Part shown: positions 1 to 11,341 of the stretch, piece by piece
Layout: the number at the start of each line of letters is the position of its first letter
How positions within the stretch are numbered: the first letter of the stretch is position 1
DNA from: Stentor coeruleus
Lineage: Eukaryota > Ciliophora > Heterotrichea > Heterotrichida > Stentoridae
Length of the DNA stretch: 64,000 bases
NCBI GenBank assembly: GCA_001970955.1
Contig: MPUH01000188.1
Coordinates: forward strand, 22,991-86,990
Reading direction: 5' to 3'
Notes under the pieces: model-generated
The model's input: only the letters and a program-made list of their open reading frames with translations
Told to the model about the DNA's origin: nothing
Database searches by the model: none
Position numbers and translations under genes: made by a program

Positions 1-2
1 AT

Positions 3-1373
3 GCTGGGTTTGATTGCGAAACTTTTGATGAATTGGTTTCAAGGATGGAGTTTTTGCCTGATTATTTGAAGAAAATGAAAATAAGAGATAAAATGATTGC
101 TGAAAAAATTAACAAAGAAACAGAGTTTTCTATTGAAGAGATGAAAAATGAACATGAACAGAGTCTTAATGATATTGTGATGTCACTTGGTAGTGCTCAT
201 AAGGCAAGAATATTTATCACTAGTCTTGTAAAAGATTCTGCATATCATTATTCAAGTTTTATGGGCTTTTCACTTATTGATATAATAACAGAATTATCAA
301 ATAATAATCTTACAAGTTATAATGATATAAAACTAATGAACAACGAATACAATAATTTGAAAAATAGAGATGAAAATTTGATACTGTTTATAATAGAGTG
401 CATATTTAATTTCCCTGAAAATTCACAACTAATTACTGTAGAGATTAATAAAATCCAAAGAATGAAAAAAGTGTTTATGTGTTTGTGTTATTATGATGAA
501 ATGATTAAATTTTATAATATTAGAATCATGCCAAAGATTGAAAAGTATATCTTTATTGGAATATTTTGTATATTCCTTAAAAAAATTCAAAGGGTTTTTA
601 AATCAGAGGAAGATATTTCGCTTCAATGCAACTTAGAAGACACTCAAAGAAAAATTAACTCTTTTGATTTCCAATTGTATAGCATGCACTTAACTGAGCT
701 CTTAAATAACTTGGAAAGCTCACTTACACCTAAGCTTCCTGAATTCTTGAATCTTTTAAAAGATTACTTTAAAATAAGAATGCAAATAATCACTGAAAAA
801 GCTACAGCGAAGTCTTTTATGAATTCTGACACTATCTGTAATTTATATGAAAGAAATCATTCGATTATATCAACTTCAATTAGCATATCAACAGTTTCAG
901 GAAGTATCATGATAATAGGAGGTTATGCAGTTCGTGCCCTAGTTTCTTTATATGCAATTGCTGATGCTATAGCTATTGCCGTATATTGGGGCGCATTAAC
1001 AGCCGAATTTGGATTATCTGCTGCAATAATTGGAACTGGAGGCGCAGCTATATTATTAGCAATTCCTATTTTTGTGGGTCATAAAATATATAAAGCAGGA
1101 GTTAAAATGTTTAAAATTTCAACTGGAGAAATAGGATCTTATAAGGATAAAATTATAGCAAAAAAAGATTTTGATGCTAAATATAGTATATTGAGTGTGA
1201 ATTCTGAAACTCACATGAAACATTGTTATTATGAAGAAAACTATCCTATTTTAAAGACAAAACCTAATGAATTTTATAATAGCATAGTTGTGAAACGTGA
1301 TCTTTCTAGTTCGTTGTCTGCAACAATTTTTAGTTATTATAGTGTGACCCTCATTCAACGTAAAAAAGCATAG
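3..1373 (+). CDS. Unknown protein with C-terminal hydrophobic segments, 5' partial
   Basis: I do not recognise this protein. The reading frame is open to the left edge of the window, so the N terminus is missing; the first ATG inside the window (position 45) need not be the start. About 457 residues are visible. The first two thirds are mostly helical, charged and Lys/Glu/Asn-rich, with no domain I can name. Around window residues 290-360 comes a run of small and hydrophobic residues rich in Gly, Ala, Ile and Ser, with Gly-Gly and Gly-x-Gly-Gly patterns. This looks like two or three membrane-inserting helices or a glycine-zipper hairpin. A polar tail of about 100 residues follows. A membrane-anchored protein is an inference from hydrophobicity only. 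The next gene on the same strand starts 158 nt downstream. Confidence 0.75.
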
Positions 1374-1531
1374 ATTAGATAATATAGGAATTTTAGATCA
1401 TAAATAAAATTCTATATAACTACATCATAACCAAACATAAAATATCAACCCAAACTATTTTCACTTAAATTTCAAAAAAAATTCAATCTTCATCTTTAAC
1501 ATACCATTCATATCTTTCATATAGAATAATA

Positions 1532-2905
1532 ATGCTAAAATATATCAAAGAGAGCTACTTCTCAAGATCTAGCATCGAACTCTTTACCGTGTATTTCGGT
1601 ATTTTCTGCGCTGCTTTTGTCTTCACTGTAGTCTTTCCATTTGCAAATGACATGGTAATGACATTTGGTGTAGTTCAAGACCGTAATGAAACTGGATATT
1701 GGGTTGGTCTAATTGCCACTTCATTAATGATAGGCCGAGTAATCTCATCTCCAATTTGGGGATGTATTATGGACTCATGGGGTCGAAGACCAGTAACTTT
1801 ATTTGCCTTGATAAGTATGTCAATTCTTTCAACAACATTTGGTCTAAGTACAAACTTAGTATTTTCTCTTATTATAAGACTTATACTAGGTTTATTATCC
1901 CCATTATTAGTATCATCTAAGACTATAATTGCTGAATTATGTAAAGGGGAACAAGTATCATCAAGTATGGCTTGGATTGTTATTGCATGGAATGTAGGGA
2001 GTATTTCAGGAAGCTTTTTTGGGGGAATACTTGCAAATCCTGTTAAAAAAGGATGGATTGATATGGAGTTTTTCAGAGTTTTTCCGTTTTTTTTATCAAA
2101 TTTTATGCCTGCGGTACTTTGTGTTTTTGCCCTTGTATTGAGTTATTTTTATTTGAGAGAAACTTTGGTTAAAGTTGAAAGAGGAGGGGCTAAGAAATAT
2201 AATAGGAGTATTTTGGATATGATTTGTGATAGGAAAGTGTTTCCGATTGTTATTGTTTATGGGATTGTTAGTTATAATTTTACTGCGTTTCAGGAACTAA
2301 TTACACTGTTTTCTTGGGCGAAAAAAAGTGCTGGAGGACTTGAATTATCAGTAGAGAGTATTGGTTATTTGCTTGGAGGGACGAATTTTACAATTTTATT
2401 TGTCCAGAAACCTTTTTATATGTATATTGTGCATAACTATGGGAACTACAACATTGCTGCATTTGGACTTATATCAATGGCTATTAATATATCACTTATG
2501 CCTTATGTGAGTATTATACAAAACTCATATATAGCTTATGGTGTTTTATTTTTCCTTTGCATTATATTTTATATGCTAGATTTCATGATTAGTACTTCTG
2601 TTTTAGTTATGATAAATAATTCAGTCCCTCATCATGAATTAGGTCGTATTAATGGAACAACTATGTCTTTAAATTCATTAGTTAGAGCTTTAGCACCAAC
2701 ATCTATTGGATTGCTATTTGCCTTAACAATAAATAGTGGCCTTCCTTTGCATTTTAATGTTACGACTAGCTTTTTTTATTTATCCTCGCTTGCTTTGGTG
2801 GCTGATTTTTTTGCTTTTAAAATATGCAAATCTATTGAAAATGGATGTGAAGATATTAGTAAAGAAATAGCGTTGGTAGATATTACTGAAGATAAAGAGA
2901 CCTAA
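1532..2905 (+). CDS. Major facilitator superfamily transporter, ZIF-like/tetracycline-resistance type
   Basis: This is a 457-residue polytopic protein with about 12 hydrophobic segments and a cytoplasmic-type loop in the middle (residues about 210-240). The MFS signature between helices 2 and 3 is clear: GRVISSPIWGCIMDSWGRRP at about residues 68-87, with the Asp and the Gly-Arg-Arg-Pro conserved. That form of the motif is typical of the drug:H+ antiporter group that includes plant zinc-induced facilitator-like proteins and bacterial TetA. A proton-coupled small-molecule exporter is therefore likely; the substrate cannot be told. The start is the first ATG after a stop-rich AT stretch, and the length is normal for the family. 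No intron is needed. It lies tail to tail with the kinesin gene. Confidence 0.85.
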   Translation: MLKYIKESYFSRSSIELFTVYFGIFCAAFVFTVVFPFANDMVMTFGVVQDRNETGYWVGLIATSLMIGRVISSPIWGCIMDSWGRRPVTLFALISMSILSTTFGLSTNLVFSLIIRLILGLLSPLLVSSKTIIAELCKGEQVSSSMAWIVIAWNVGSISGSFFGGILANPVKKGWIDMEFFRVFPFFLSNFMPAVLCVFALVLSYFYLRETLVKVERGGAKKYNRSILDMICDRKVFPIVIVYGIVSYNFTAFQELITLFSWAKKSAGGLELSVESIGYLLGGTNFTILFVQKPFYMYIVHNYGNYNIAAFGLISMAINISLMPYVSIIQNSYIAYGVLFFLCIIFYMLDFMISTSVLVMINNSVPHHELGRINGTTMSLNSLVRALAPTSIGLLFALTINSGLPLHFNVTTSFFYLSSLALVADFFAFKICKSIENGCEDISKEIALVDITEDKET

Positions 2906-3466
2906 ATAAAAATCGAAATTCTAATAGCACTAAATATTTTTTCAAACATAAAACTCCTCATATTAAATATTAGATTTTAATAAGTAATCATAATTAAAAG
3001 CACTTCATTATTATTAATTATCCATTAAATCATAATAAGGCTCAATAATCCAAAAATCTCATCTTTATATTATTTTTTATATCATAAAATAATATAAAAT
3101 ATACCTTAAATAACCATCGGATATCTGAATATAATTCTTTTATTTTTTTGCCTTAAGTTACTATGCTTATATTCTTTTATCATTCAAGTTAAACTTATCA
3201 AAAAAACACTTTACAAAGACAAGCATCTAATTTTTTATCACCCCTTTCATCAGGTAAATTAATAAAATTTCAACTTCTCTTTCATGCTCATTAACTTCAG
3301 CATTTCCTTGTCTCATATATTAACTGATTTCAATATAGTTGTTACCTCCAATTTATGACTTACCTCAAAATACAAAATTAATCTCAAATATTTTCCTTTT
3401 AACCAATAATATTATCCCCTAATCGCCTAGCTTGAAAAACACAAATATTATATTAAACATACTCTA
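2906..3466. other. Convergent intergenic gap, AT-rich
   Basis: This is the 3' to 3' spacer between the MFS gene and the kinesin gene. It is AT-rich and C is commoner than G on the + strand over most of its length. I see no open frame of note, no RNA gene and no repeat. Confidence 0.7.
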
Positions 3467-5749
3467 TTATGGTTTTTTTAAAGAAATTGTAACAGAAGGA
3501 GTTGGGGTTTTTTTCTTCATGTTCCAAGTGTTTTTAACAATATCCGTAGCTTCCTCAGCTGTAAGTATTTTAGAATTCAATCCTTTAACAAGGCTCGATA
3601 TAGACGATTGACTTTTCTGCTGCAGGACATTTTTCGCAATCAAATTCTTCCTTTCTGTTTCTTTTTGTGTTGGCGTCCTATGTCTTTCTACACTTTTATA
3701 CCGATCTTTCATATTCTCAATCTGATAAATATTACTAAAAGCCCCTTTCAAGCTTTTCTGTCCTTTCTGCAACCCTTCACCAGTTTTAATATTCGCAGTA
3801 ACCGAACTAGCTCTTAATCTTTCAGATAATTCTGGTTTAGTAATCTCTTCAATCTTCTCTTTTAAAACAAAATTCGAAGATTTAACCTCTTTTCTTGCCC
3901 TTCTCGCCTCTTCTAATTTTGATAACTTAATTTTTTTCTCACTATTTTTTGGGGACAATATAAACTGTTTTATAGTAGGACTTTCATCAAACGATACTTT
4001 CGAACATGTAAAACTCGCTGAAAAATCCTCATTTGGGGTATTTAAATAAGAAGATTGTGTCATAGTCGAGATTTGTTTTTTCATCTCTTCAATTTCTTGT
4101 TTCATTCTATTAATAATCGCATCTTTAGCTACACTTTCCTCTTTGTTTTTCTGTGCCTCCTGTTTGATTTGTGTGTTTTGTATATGCAAATCCAAAGCTT
4201 CTAGTTTTAAATTTCTCAACATAATCTGCAATTCTAATATTTCTTTTTTATCATCTTTTTTCAGTATCGACATCGCTTGCTGGAGATTTGATTTAGTTTT
4301 TAAATTCATATACAAATTTTCTAAAAGCTCAGCTCGAGCTTCTTCATTTTCTTTTATATTTTGTTTTATAAATATAAGTTCATGTTTCAAAGCCCGAAGT
4401 TCTTTACTATTAAGTTCTTCAGTCTGATATTTTCCTAATAATTTTTTCATTTTCATAGTATTATCTTCATTTAATAACTCAATTTCTCTTATACTTTTTT
4501 TAATTTCCCAATGTTCTTCAAAATTCATCATTATTTTTTGTGATATATCTTCTAAACCTTCTTGACTATCTATTCTTGGTTCCCCACTTAAAACTATATC
4601 TTCTGGTTTATTAATCTGAGATTTTAAAAAATCTATTTCTTGTCTTAAAGAATTGATAATATCTTTATATTCACTAACATGAGCTTCAACTTCTTTTGTA
4701 TTCTGAACAACTTTATTTTTAATATTTCTTGCCCTTTCAGCATATTTTAATGTATTCAATGTTTCTTCTAATGCTGATGATGATGGAGAGATACATGCGA
4801 TCATAATAGTTTGAGTATTTCCTCCTAATGATTCTTTGAGTATTCTTGTTAGTTTTGAATCACGATAAGGAATGAATTTACCACGTTTGTTACAATCGCT
4901 TAGGATATTGATACAATTACCTAAAGCTAATAAAGAACGGTTTATATTTGCCCCTTCTATCATTCTTTGACCACGATTTTCTGTACTTGCAGCACGTTCA
5001 CTACCTGCAAGGTCGATAAGGCAAAGTTTTGATGTGAAAACACTACTAACGATGTTTTTATCTTTTTGAGACTGTTCGAGAGAAAGCTGGAGGATTGCAT
5101 GGGAACGGGTTGAGAACTGGTTTGCTGCGGTTGATGCCATGACTCGTATGGAATTCCCTGAATCGATTATCTCTTTAGCTTCAGCTGATGAAGTGATTTC
5201 AAATTCTCTCAAGTTAGGAATTATCACACCTTTTAATGGGTCTTCAACTACCATTAAGTTTTCTCCAGAGCCTAGAAGGTCTCTGACGTGTTCATTGTAG
5301 ATTTCTAAATAGCTGAGTTTTAAGACAAAATCACAGCGTTTGTTTGTCATTGATGTGATACAGTCATCTACTGCTATATAGACTACTCCTTTTTCTTGTT
5401 TAAAAGTAGATGAACTTCCTAGCATTGTGTGAGTCTTACCTGCACCTGTCATCCCATAAGCGAAGCAGGTTCCATTTAGTCCATTGCATACATCTTCTAC
5501 TAAGGATTTAAGTTCTTCTCGATATATTTTTAAATTCTCAGATCGCTCCGTGAAGACCTTGTCGAAAGCATAACTGTTTTCTTTAATAAAGTTTCCTCGC
5601 TGCTCACGTACCCAGATCTATGTAAAAGTTACAATACTATCTTCTGACCTTGTGATTTTTTCTGCTCGGATTGCCTTTTCTTTTTCTGACATAGGCCGCA
5701 CTCTGACAAAGACTCTGAAAGGAATTATTTCTTCTTGTTTAATTTCCAT
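3467..5749 (-). CDS. Kinesin motor protein, kinesin-8 (KIF18/19)-like
   Basis: A microtubule motor of about 755 residues once a 15-nt intron after codon 39 is removed. Exon 1 (5633-5749) carries the first motor strand, RVFVRVRP. The P-loop GMTGAGKT lies at residues 94-101. Switch I is seen as NQFSTRSH, switch II as DLAGSE, and the alpha4 region as GANINRSLLALGNCIN, followed by YRDSKLTRILKESLGG. The GNCIN and PYRDSKLTR combination is characteristic of kinesin-8. The neck and residues about 290-490 are Lys/Glu-rich coiled coil, then a basic, Ser-rich tail. Kinesin-8 members are plus-end motors that control microtubule length in spindles and cilia; that role here is inference. The ATG sits exactly at the edge of a 90-bp tandem duplication. 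The subfamily could be wrong; that it is a kinesin is certain. Confidence 0.93.
5618..5632 (-). other. 15-nt intron of the kinesin gene
   Basis: On the minus strand the sequence reads GTAACTTTTACATAG, phase 0, after codon 39. Without removal the frame meets its terminal TAG; with removal exon 1 joins the rest of the motor domain in frame. Confidence 0.93.
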
Positions 5750-5926
5750 AATGTATTAAGTAGTTTTCATTTTAATTTCGATTAGATTGCAATATAAGAC
5801 AACTTAGATATGGATATTAAAATGATTGTTTTTTGACATAATGTATTAAGTAGTTTTCATTTTAATTTCGATTAGATTGCAATATAAGACAACTTAGATA
5901 TGGATATTAAAATGATTGTTTTTTGA
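5747..5926. repeat. Perfect 90-bp tandem duplication at the kinesin 5' end
   Basis: Positions 5747-5836 and 5837-5926 read identically. The copy nearer the gene contains the kinesin start codon (5747-5749, minus strand) and the whole proximal upstream region. The distal copy therefore also has an ATG, but that frame reaches TAA within about a dozen codons. Either a recent duplication of the promoter-proximal segment or an assembly error would give this. Confidence 0.9.
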
Positions 5927-6582
5927 TAAGGAAAATTATGGCTTATGTGTAGATGCACAAAGAAATATAAAAAAAATCTTAGTAATGTGTTTATATTGAA
6001 TATTAATAAGTTAAAAATAATATATTTGAAGAGAATATTTAAGATGCTACTAATGTTTTATGTATTTATTGACTTTTTATTTATGTTGATTTTATTATTT
6101 TTGAATTTGTGGCATTGTATTTGAAATGCTAGTTTCCTAAATTGCGGCTGCATTATAAGAAACTAGTTATTTTATAATTGTACTTATCGTTGTTATTTAA
6201 AAGAATCAATACTTAAAATATTTCAGGGGGGTGACAAATATAGTTTTTACTTAGAAATATCTCAATAATATTTCTATGATTAAGAATTCCTTTAATATTA
6301 GCATTTTTTTATATATCATAATTCTTCTGCATTAAAATGAAGTACACAACTAAAAATTTTCTAACAAAAATCATCCAAGTCAAAATTACCATAGCCTATA
6401 AAAATAAAAAAAACCAAAACTCAAACTTTTTCCAAAATCTCTAAAAAACTCAACCAATCATAAAAATCTTTAATCCACCATATCACTTACCACAAAAACC
6501 CTTTCAAATTTTATAATTATCAATCTTCACAATTTCCCAAAACATATGATTTTTAATTTTGTATTTTATTATACTTTAACAA
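5927..6582. other. Divergent intergenic region between kinesin and PP2C genes
   Basis: AT-rich spacer that must hold the promoters of both flanking genes. The left half is G-rich and C-poor on the + strand. From about 6300 onward it is C-containing and almost without G up to the PP2C start. No gene, RNA or repeat beyond the 90-bp duplication next door. Confidence 0.6.
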
Positions 6583-7992
6583 ATGGGATGTTTTACACCA
6601 ACATGTAGGAAATCTCTTATTTTAATATCAGATCGTTTATGCACATACAATCGTTCAGGTAAAATCCCAGTCAAAGTTCGAAACAGACTTGGTGCTGTCA
6701 TCGGTTCCCAAAACGTCATATTTCAACCAACAGACCCAATTCTTATAACAAGTAAAGAAATATCTTTAGGCTCAGAATCCTTTCTAATATCTTCATGTAT
6801 CCTACCAGGAATGGATCCAAGAGGTGAATATAAAAAACAATGTCAAGACAATTGTTTTTACTTATACAACGATTCTGGGGTTTTGTGCTGTTTATTTGAT
6901 GGTCATGGAAGCCAAGGTGAAAAAGTTGCCGAGTTTTGTCAGAGTGTTATAGAAAAAATTTTCTATCAAGAACAAGCTCTTTTGATTGTAATAATTATTT
7001 AGTCGAATCCAGATAGTTTTATAAAGCGAGCAACAGAAAAATGCGATAACGAGCTTAGTTCTAATCAAAACAATATTGATTCTGAGTACTCAGGATGGTA
7101 ACTTAAACTTAGTACAGGTGTTTTGATTTATATAACCACATCAACAATCTATTGTGGAAGTGTTGGGGACTCCAGAGGGATTATCGCTACTACAATTCAA
7201 CCTGATATCCTTCCTGCTCCCCCAGCTAATCAAGGTATAGAACGTGAAATACTTGCAGGTATCAAACAAAGACGTAAAAGTTTTGTCGAGACAACAATCC
7301 ACTCAGTCCAACTAACAAAAGATCAAAAACCTGAAGATCCAGAAGAACTTCAAAGAATAATCAAATTTGGAGGTCGAGTTCAAAGACTTACTGATAATTT
7401 AGGTAACAAAATAGGCCCATATCGTGTTTGGAAATTAAAAACTAATACCCCAGGTCTTGCTATGAGTAGATCAATTGGAGATATGATTGCCAAAAATATT
7501 GGGGTAATTTCTGAACCAGTTTGTACAAGTTATAAAAGAATAGAAGAAGATTTATTTATTGTTATTGGAAGTGATGGGATTTGGGATGCTATGGATAATG
7601 AAGATGTTGGAACTTTTGTTGAATGCTATAGGAATAAATGTAAAACTTTTGTTGATAACTGGTGTATTGGTATTGATATTAATCCTAGTAATTCATGTAT
7701 TGCTCAGATTGTAAGTGAGGAAGCTAGGATGAGATGGTATGCTATTGTTGAGGAAGAAGATGTTATGATTGATGATATTTCATGTATTGTTGTGGAGATT
7801 AGGAGAAATGCTGAAATTGGGGTTAAACATTCAAAGAGGCCGGTACCGATTGAAGAAGTGTTGGAAAAAATTGATGAGGATGAGGGGGAGGGATTGAAGA
7901 GAGCTCCGACTATTAAGGAAATTATAGTTAGGGATCCGAGAAGAGGCAGTTTTGTATCGGATAAGATTGAAGGGTTAGATTTTCTTGGGTAG
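6583..7992 (+). CDS. PP2C-family (PPM) serine/threonine phosphatase, possibly N-acylated
   Basis: A metal-dependent protein phosphatase of 459 residues encoded in three exons (6583-6987, 7003-7097, 7113-7992). Metal-binding and structural motifs are in the right order: LFDGHG (Asp106, His108), SGCTGVLI spanning intron 2, SVGDSRG (Asp186), GLAMSRSIGD, and GSDGIWDAMDNEDV (Asp321), followed by DDISCIVVEI. All the acidic metal ligands I would expect are there, so it should be active. The N terminus MGCF is a candidate for myristoylation at Gly2 and palmitoylation at Cys3, which would place it on a membrane; that is inference. The C-terminal tail is charged. Both introns are supported because the frame only continues through the PP2C core when they are removed. 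Confidence 0.95.
6988..7002 (+). other. 15-nt intron 1 of the PP2C gene
   Basis: GTAATAATTATTTAG, phase 0, after codon 135. Read through, it ends the frame at its own TAG. Confidence 0.93.
7098..7112 (+). other. 15-nt intron 2 of the PP2C gene
   Basis: GTAACTTAAACTTAG, phase 2. Removal rebuilds the conserved SGCTGVLI strand of the PP2C fold. Confidence 0.93.
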
Positions 7993-8200
7993 TAAATAAT
8001 TTTTGTAGATGGCAATATGAGTTTTTTTAGATGGATTATTAGGTTGTTAGGGTATTTAGGAAAAATTTAGTTGTTGGTATTTTATAATAAAATAAAGGTA
8101 TTTATTAATATTACTACACTACAAACCTTTTCATATTCATATAAAACCTATAATCATAAAATTCCTCTTCTAAACATAGAAATTAAACTTCATGTCTAAC

Positions 8201-9853
8201 TTAATTTTTTTTAATATACCCTTCAAGTGATTTCAAATAATCCCTAAGCGGATACAAGTCCCTAATTTCCTCAAAACTTCTCCCTTCTGTATGAGTCGAT
8301 ATATCCAATCCATCTTGTATTTTCTCCAACTCCTTCCTCAAAGTTTCAAGCATTTTAATCTGACTCAAAACAATTTTCTTCTGATTAATCCTATAAAACA
8401 AAGCACTTTTCATCCTCCCCGAGCAATCAGTCTTCAAAAGTTCCTCATCATATTCTAAATTAGTGGTAAATTCTTGATGTAATTCAATACAAACACTTAA
8501 GAATTTATCAATAATTCCTAATTCTACCTGTATATCCGATGGAAAATTCTTAACTGTAACCGTAATCATTTCTCTATAATATATAAAAACATCAACATTT
8601 AATCTTTTCGGCTTAAGTCCATAAAGTTCTGTACTAGTACAATATTCTTCACTTTTAGCTTCTATATCTTCAAGTTTAACAAGTCCTTCTCTACCTGATC
8701 TAGATAACCATAATAAAAAATAAACAGTATCATATCTATTGTTTGGTATAGCAAATCCATAATCTAACAACAAATTCCTATTATTCAATCGGCCATATGC
8801 ATTCAAAACCTGTTCTCCTTTTTTAAAACTAGTCCTCACACCTGTACTCATAAAAAAATAATACTCTCCTTGAATCTTTAAATCATCAAGAACATTATCT
8901 TCTTCATCATAAGCGCTTTCATCTTCACTTGTACATTCAGCAACATTCCTTTCATCATCTTCACTTGAACTACTTCTATAATTTTCTAACACATTATCTA
9001 ATTCCCATATATTTTTTATTTGAGGAAGTTCTGATTTCTCAAGATACTTTTCTAAACGATTTGTGTTTTTTCTATAATCAACTTCGATATTGTATTCAAG
9101 TTTCAAATCTAAAAAATCTGTACAGTCTACTTCAGAAGTTTGATTTTCAGCTTGAATTATAAGTGTTGATTTTTCTTCACTTTCATAACTTGTATAAACT
9201 TCACCATGATTTGTATTATCGGCTATAGGAATTAACATACCTCCTTCCCATGCATAACCTCTTGTACAACAAACTTTCCAAGACCACATGAATTCTTCAT
9301 ATAAATTTTTTTCTGGGGGAAAATATTCAGGATAGTTTTTAATAATACCATAAATGCCTTTCCAAATCCTAATAATTCTGTTCCTCCATTTCATATTGTC
9401 GTAGACTAGAAGTTTATCTTGTAACTCAGCTAGTTCTTCTTTAGTCCAATCAATCATGTTACTAAACCCAGACATTGTTGTGAAATATGGGTGCCAGAAA
9501 CTCTCAGGACCTTTGAGTTTTTCATATAAAACAAACACCCAGAGTATATGATCATTACCGCGTGAATGCTTAGTGAAAAAACGTTTTTTGAATATATACC
9601 CGATTTCGCTTGATTTTGCTCTTTGTAAATTTATGCATATACTATATGGGACAAAAACATAAGCTTTGTTTGGGGGGATGTCATTTTTGGCTGCAGTTCC
9701 AATAACCCCTTCATCCCAGAATGCGACTGGGTAATCTAGCTAATTTTTCTTTACATTTGGACAAATAACCCCATTCTCATCAGCCCACTTTTTATAAGCT
9801 GTGTAAATTGGATCAGCCTTAAGAGCTTGTGTCTTTTCAACATTGACATCCAT
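8201..9853 (-). CDS. SET-domain methyltransferase, Rubisco-LSMT/SETD3-SETD6 class
   Basis: A 545-residue protein in two exons (9755-9853 and 8201-9739). After a short N-terminal helix comes a divided SET domain of the Rubisco large-subunit methyltransferase type. The segments are WDEGVIGTAAKNDIPPN near residue 45, GGMLIPIADNTNHGE (the family's PLADxxNH motif) in the middle, an acidic low-complexity insert (DDERNVAECTSEDESAYDEEDN), then KGEQVLNAYGRLNNRNLLLDYGF, matching the GEQVxxxYG..N..LLxxYGF motif. A helical substrate-binding domain follows. Family members methylate lysine or histidine on non-histone proteins (SETD3 acts on actin His73). The target here is unknown. It is convergent with the PP2C gene and divergent, by only 24 nt, from the TPR gene. 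Confidence 0.88.
9740..9754 (-). other. 15-nt intron of the SET-domain gene
   Basis: Minus strand GTAAAGAAAAATTAG, phase 0, after codon 33. It connects the N-terminal exon to the first SET-domain strand in frame. Confidence 0.9.
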
Positions 9854-9877
9854 ATTAATAACCTTTTTCTTATTAAA
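9854..9877. promoter_or_regulatory. 24-nt spacer between divergent start codons
   Basis: Only these 24 A/T-rich bases separate the minus-strand ATG of the SET gene (9853) from the plus-strand ATG of the TPR gene (9878). If both starts are right, promoters and 5' leaders must overlap the coding regions or be extremely short. No motif is claimed. Confidence 0.4.
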
Positions 9878-11258
9878 ATGAACTTCCTTAGGACTAAAAA
9901 AGTTGTATCCACATGTGAAAAACTATTGGAAGAACTTGATGAAGTCCAGGTTACTAATGATTTCCTCAATCATCCACGTCCTAAAATCAAAGAACTTTGT
10001 GCTGGGATGGTAATTCAGAAAGCTTATGAAGTTCTTTATGGAAAACTTAAAAGTTATTATATAAAAGAACAATCAAATGAAGATCTTGAATATCAAACTT
10101 TACTTGCGGCTTATAGTTGTAAAAAGTATCAAGAATGTTTGTTTTTAGCTCAGGATTTATTAGTATCTAGGCCTAAAAGAGAGGTTTTTATTGTGATTTT
10201 GAATATTTGTGTTAATCATTTAAACTTAGGTGAAATTGCTTTACACTATAGTTCTTTAGCTTTAGAAACCTTACCTCAAGACGATATTGTTATATGTGCC
10301 AAAGGTGTTTGTTGTCTTTTTAACGCAAATATATCATTATATCAACAAACAAAAACTAAACTATTAGAAGAAGCTAAGGATCATTTTGATAGATCTGGGA
10401 GTACCGGCCAAAATGTGCTTTTTTTTAAAGCTATGACTTATGTGCAATTAGGGAAAATTAATGAAGCTATGAATTTTGCTATGGAAGGTTTAAGAATTAC
10501 TATGAATTCTCAATACAGTGCTTTAGCTGCTTTAATATTAGCAGGACAAGAAGATTTTACTGGAGCTTTAGCCCTTATTAAAAGAGGTTTACAAGCATGT
10601 CCATGTAATATCCTCTTATACACAGTAAGGTATTTTTTTATTTAGAGTTTATTGTAAATTCCTTATGTATGAATATACACATGATAAAAACAAAGTGAAA
10701 AAATCAATCAAAAGTTTAATTAAAATGTGTAAAGATAACGCTGAAGATTCTGGGTCAAGTAGGACTGGGGTTATAAAAGAAGAAGGGTCTAATGTGGATA
10801 GTGAGTATTTTGATGATGTTTTTAAGGATTTTGAAGTTAAAGATTCAGATAGTTTTCAACAAGTCTTGAAGTTTACGTTTAAAATTGCTGTTGAGATTGA
10901 AGATTTAGCTTTGGCGGAGTATATTTTTTTGAGAATTAAAGAGAATAGGATTGAGAATGCGATTTTTACGTTTTATAAGAATAAGAAGAGTGAGGAACTT
11001 GAGAATTTTGTTGAGGATCTTTGGGTTTGTGAAGTATTGGGTCAGGCAAAATATGATTTAGGAGATAAAAATACGGCGATTTCTATATGTAAGCAGGCTA
11101 TTAGGTTGAATGATAATTCGAAAAAAGCTTGGATGTTGTTGGGGAAGATTTATAAGGAGCAGAATTTGTTAGAGGATTCAATGGAAGCATATCTTAAAGC
11201 TTTGAAGGCTTTACCGATTAATTTTGCTATAGTCCCTATAGTACTTCAAGATTTTTAA
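9878..11258 (+). CDS. Tetratricopeptide-repeat protein, perhaps TTC7-like
   Basis: A 454-residue helical protein encoded in two exons (9878-10629, 10646-11258) joined across a 16-nt intron. Paired helices with TPR spacing run through most of its length, for example LFFKAMTYVQLGKINEAMNF, ALAALILAGQEDFTGALALI and, near the C terminus, CEVLGQAKYDLGDKNTAISI followed by AWMLLGKIYKEQNLLEDSMEAYLKAL. An acidic stretch lies between the two blocks. TPR arrays are scaffolds; no catalytic residues are expected. The pattern of the C-terminal repeats recalls TTC7 (plasma-membrane PI4-kinase complex), or less likely APC7, but I cannot settle this by eye. The first ATG at 9878 was taken; the frame is open upstream, but that stretch overlaps the SET exon antisense. 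Confidence 0.8.
10630..10645 (+). other. 16-nt intron of the TPR gene
   Basis: GTATTTTTTTATTTAG, phase 2. It is the only 16-nt intron found here. Removal restores the frame into exon 2 (VRVYCKFLMYEY across the junction). Confidence 0.85.
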
Positions 11259-11341
11259 TAGTAGATAATTTAATATATCTATTTTTATATCACTTATTAT
11301 TATTATATGCTAATTTTTTAAAACTCATACTACAATAAAAA

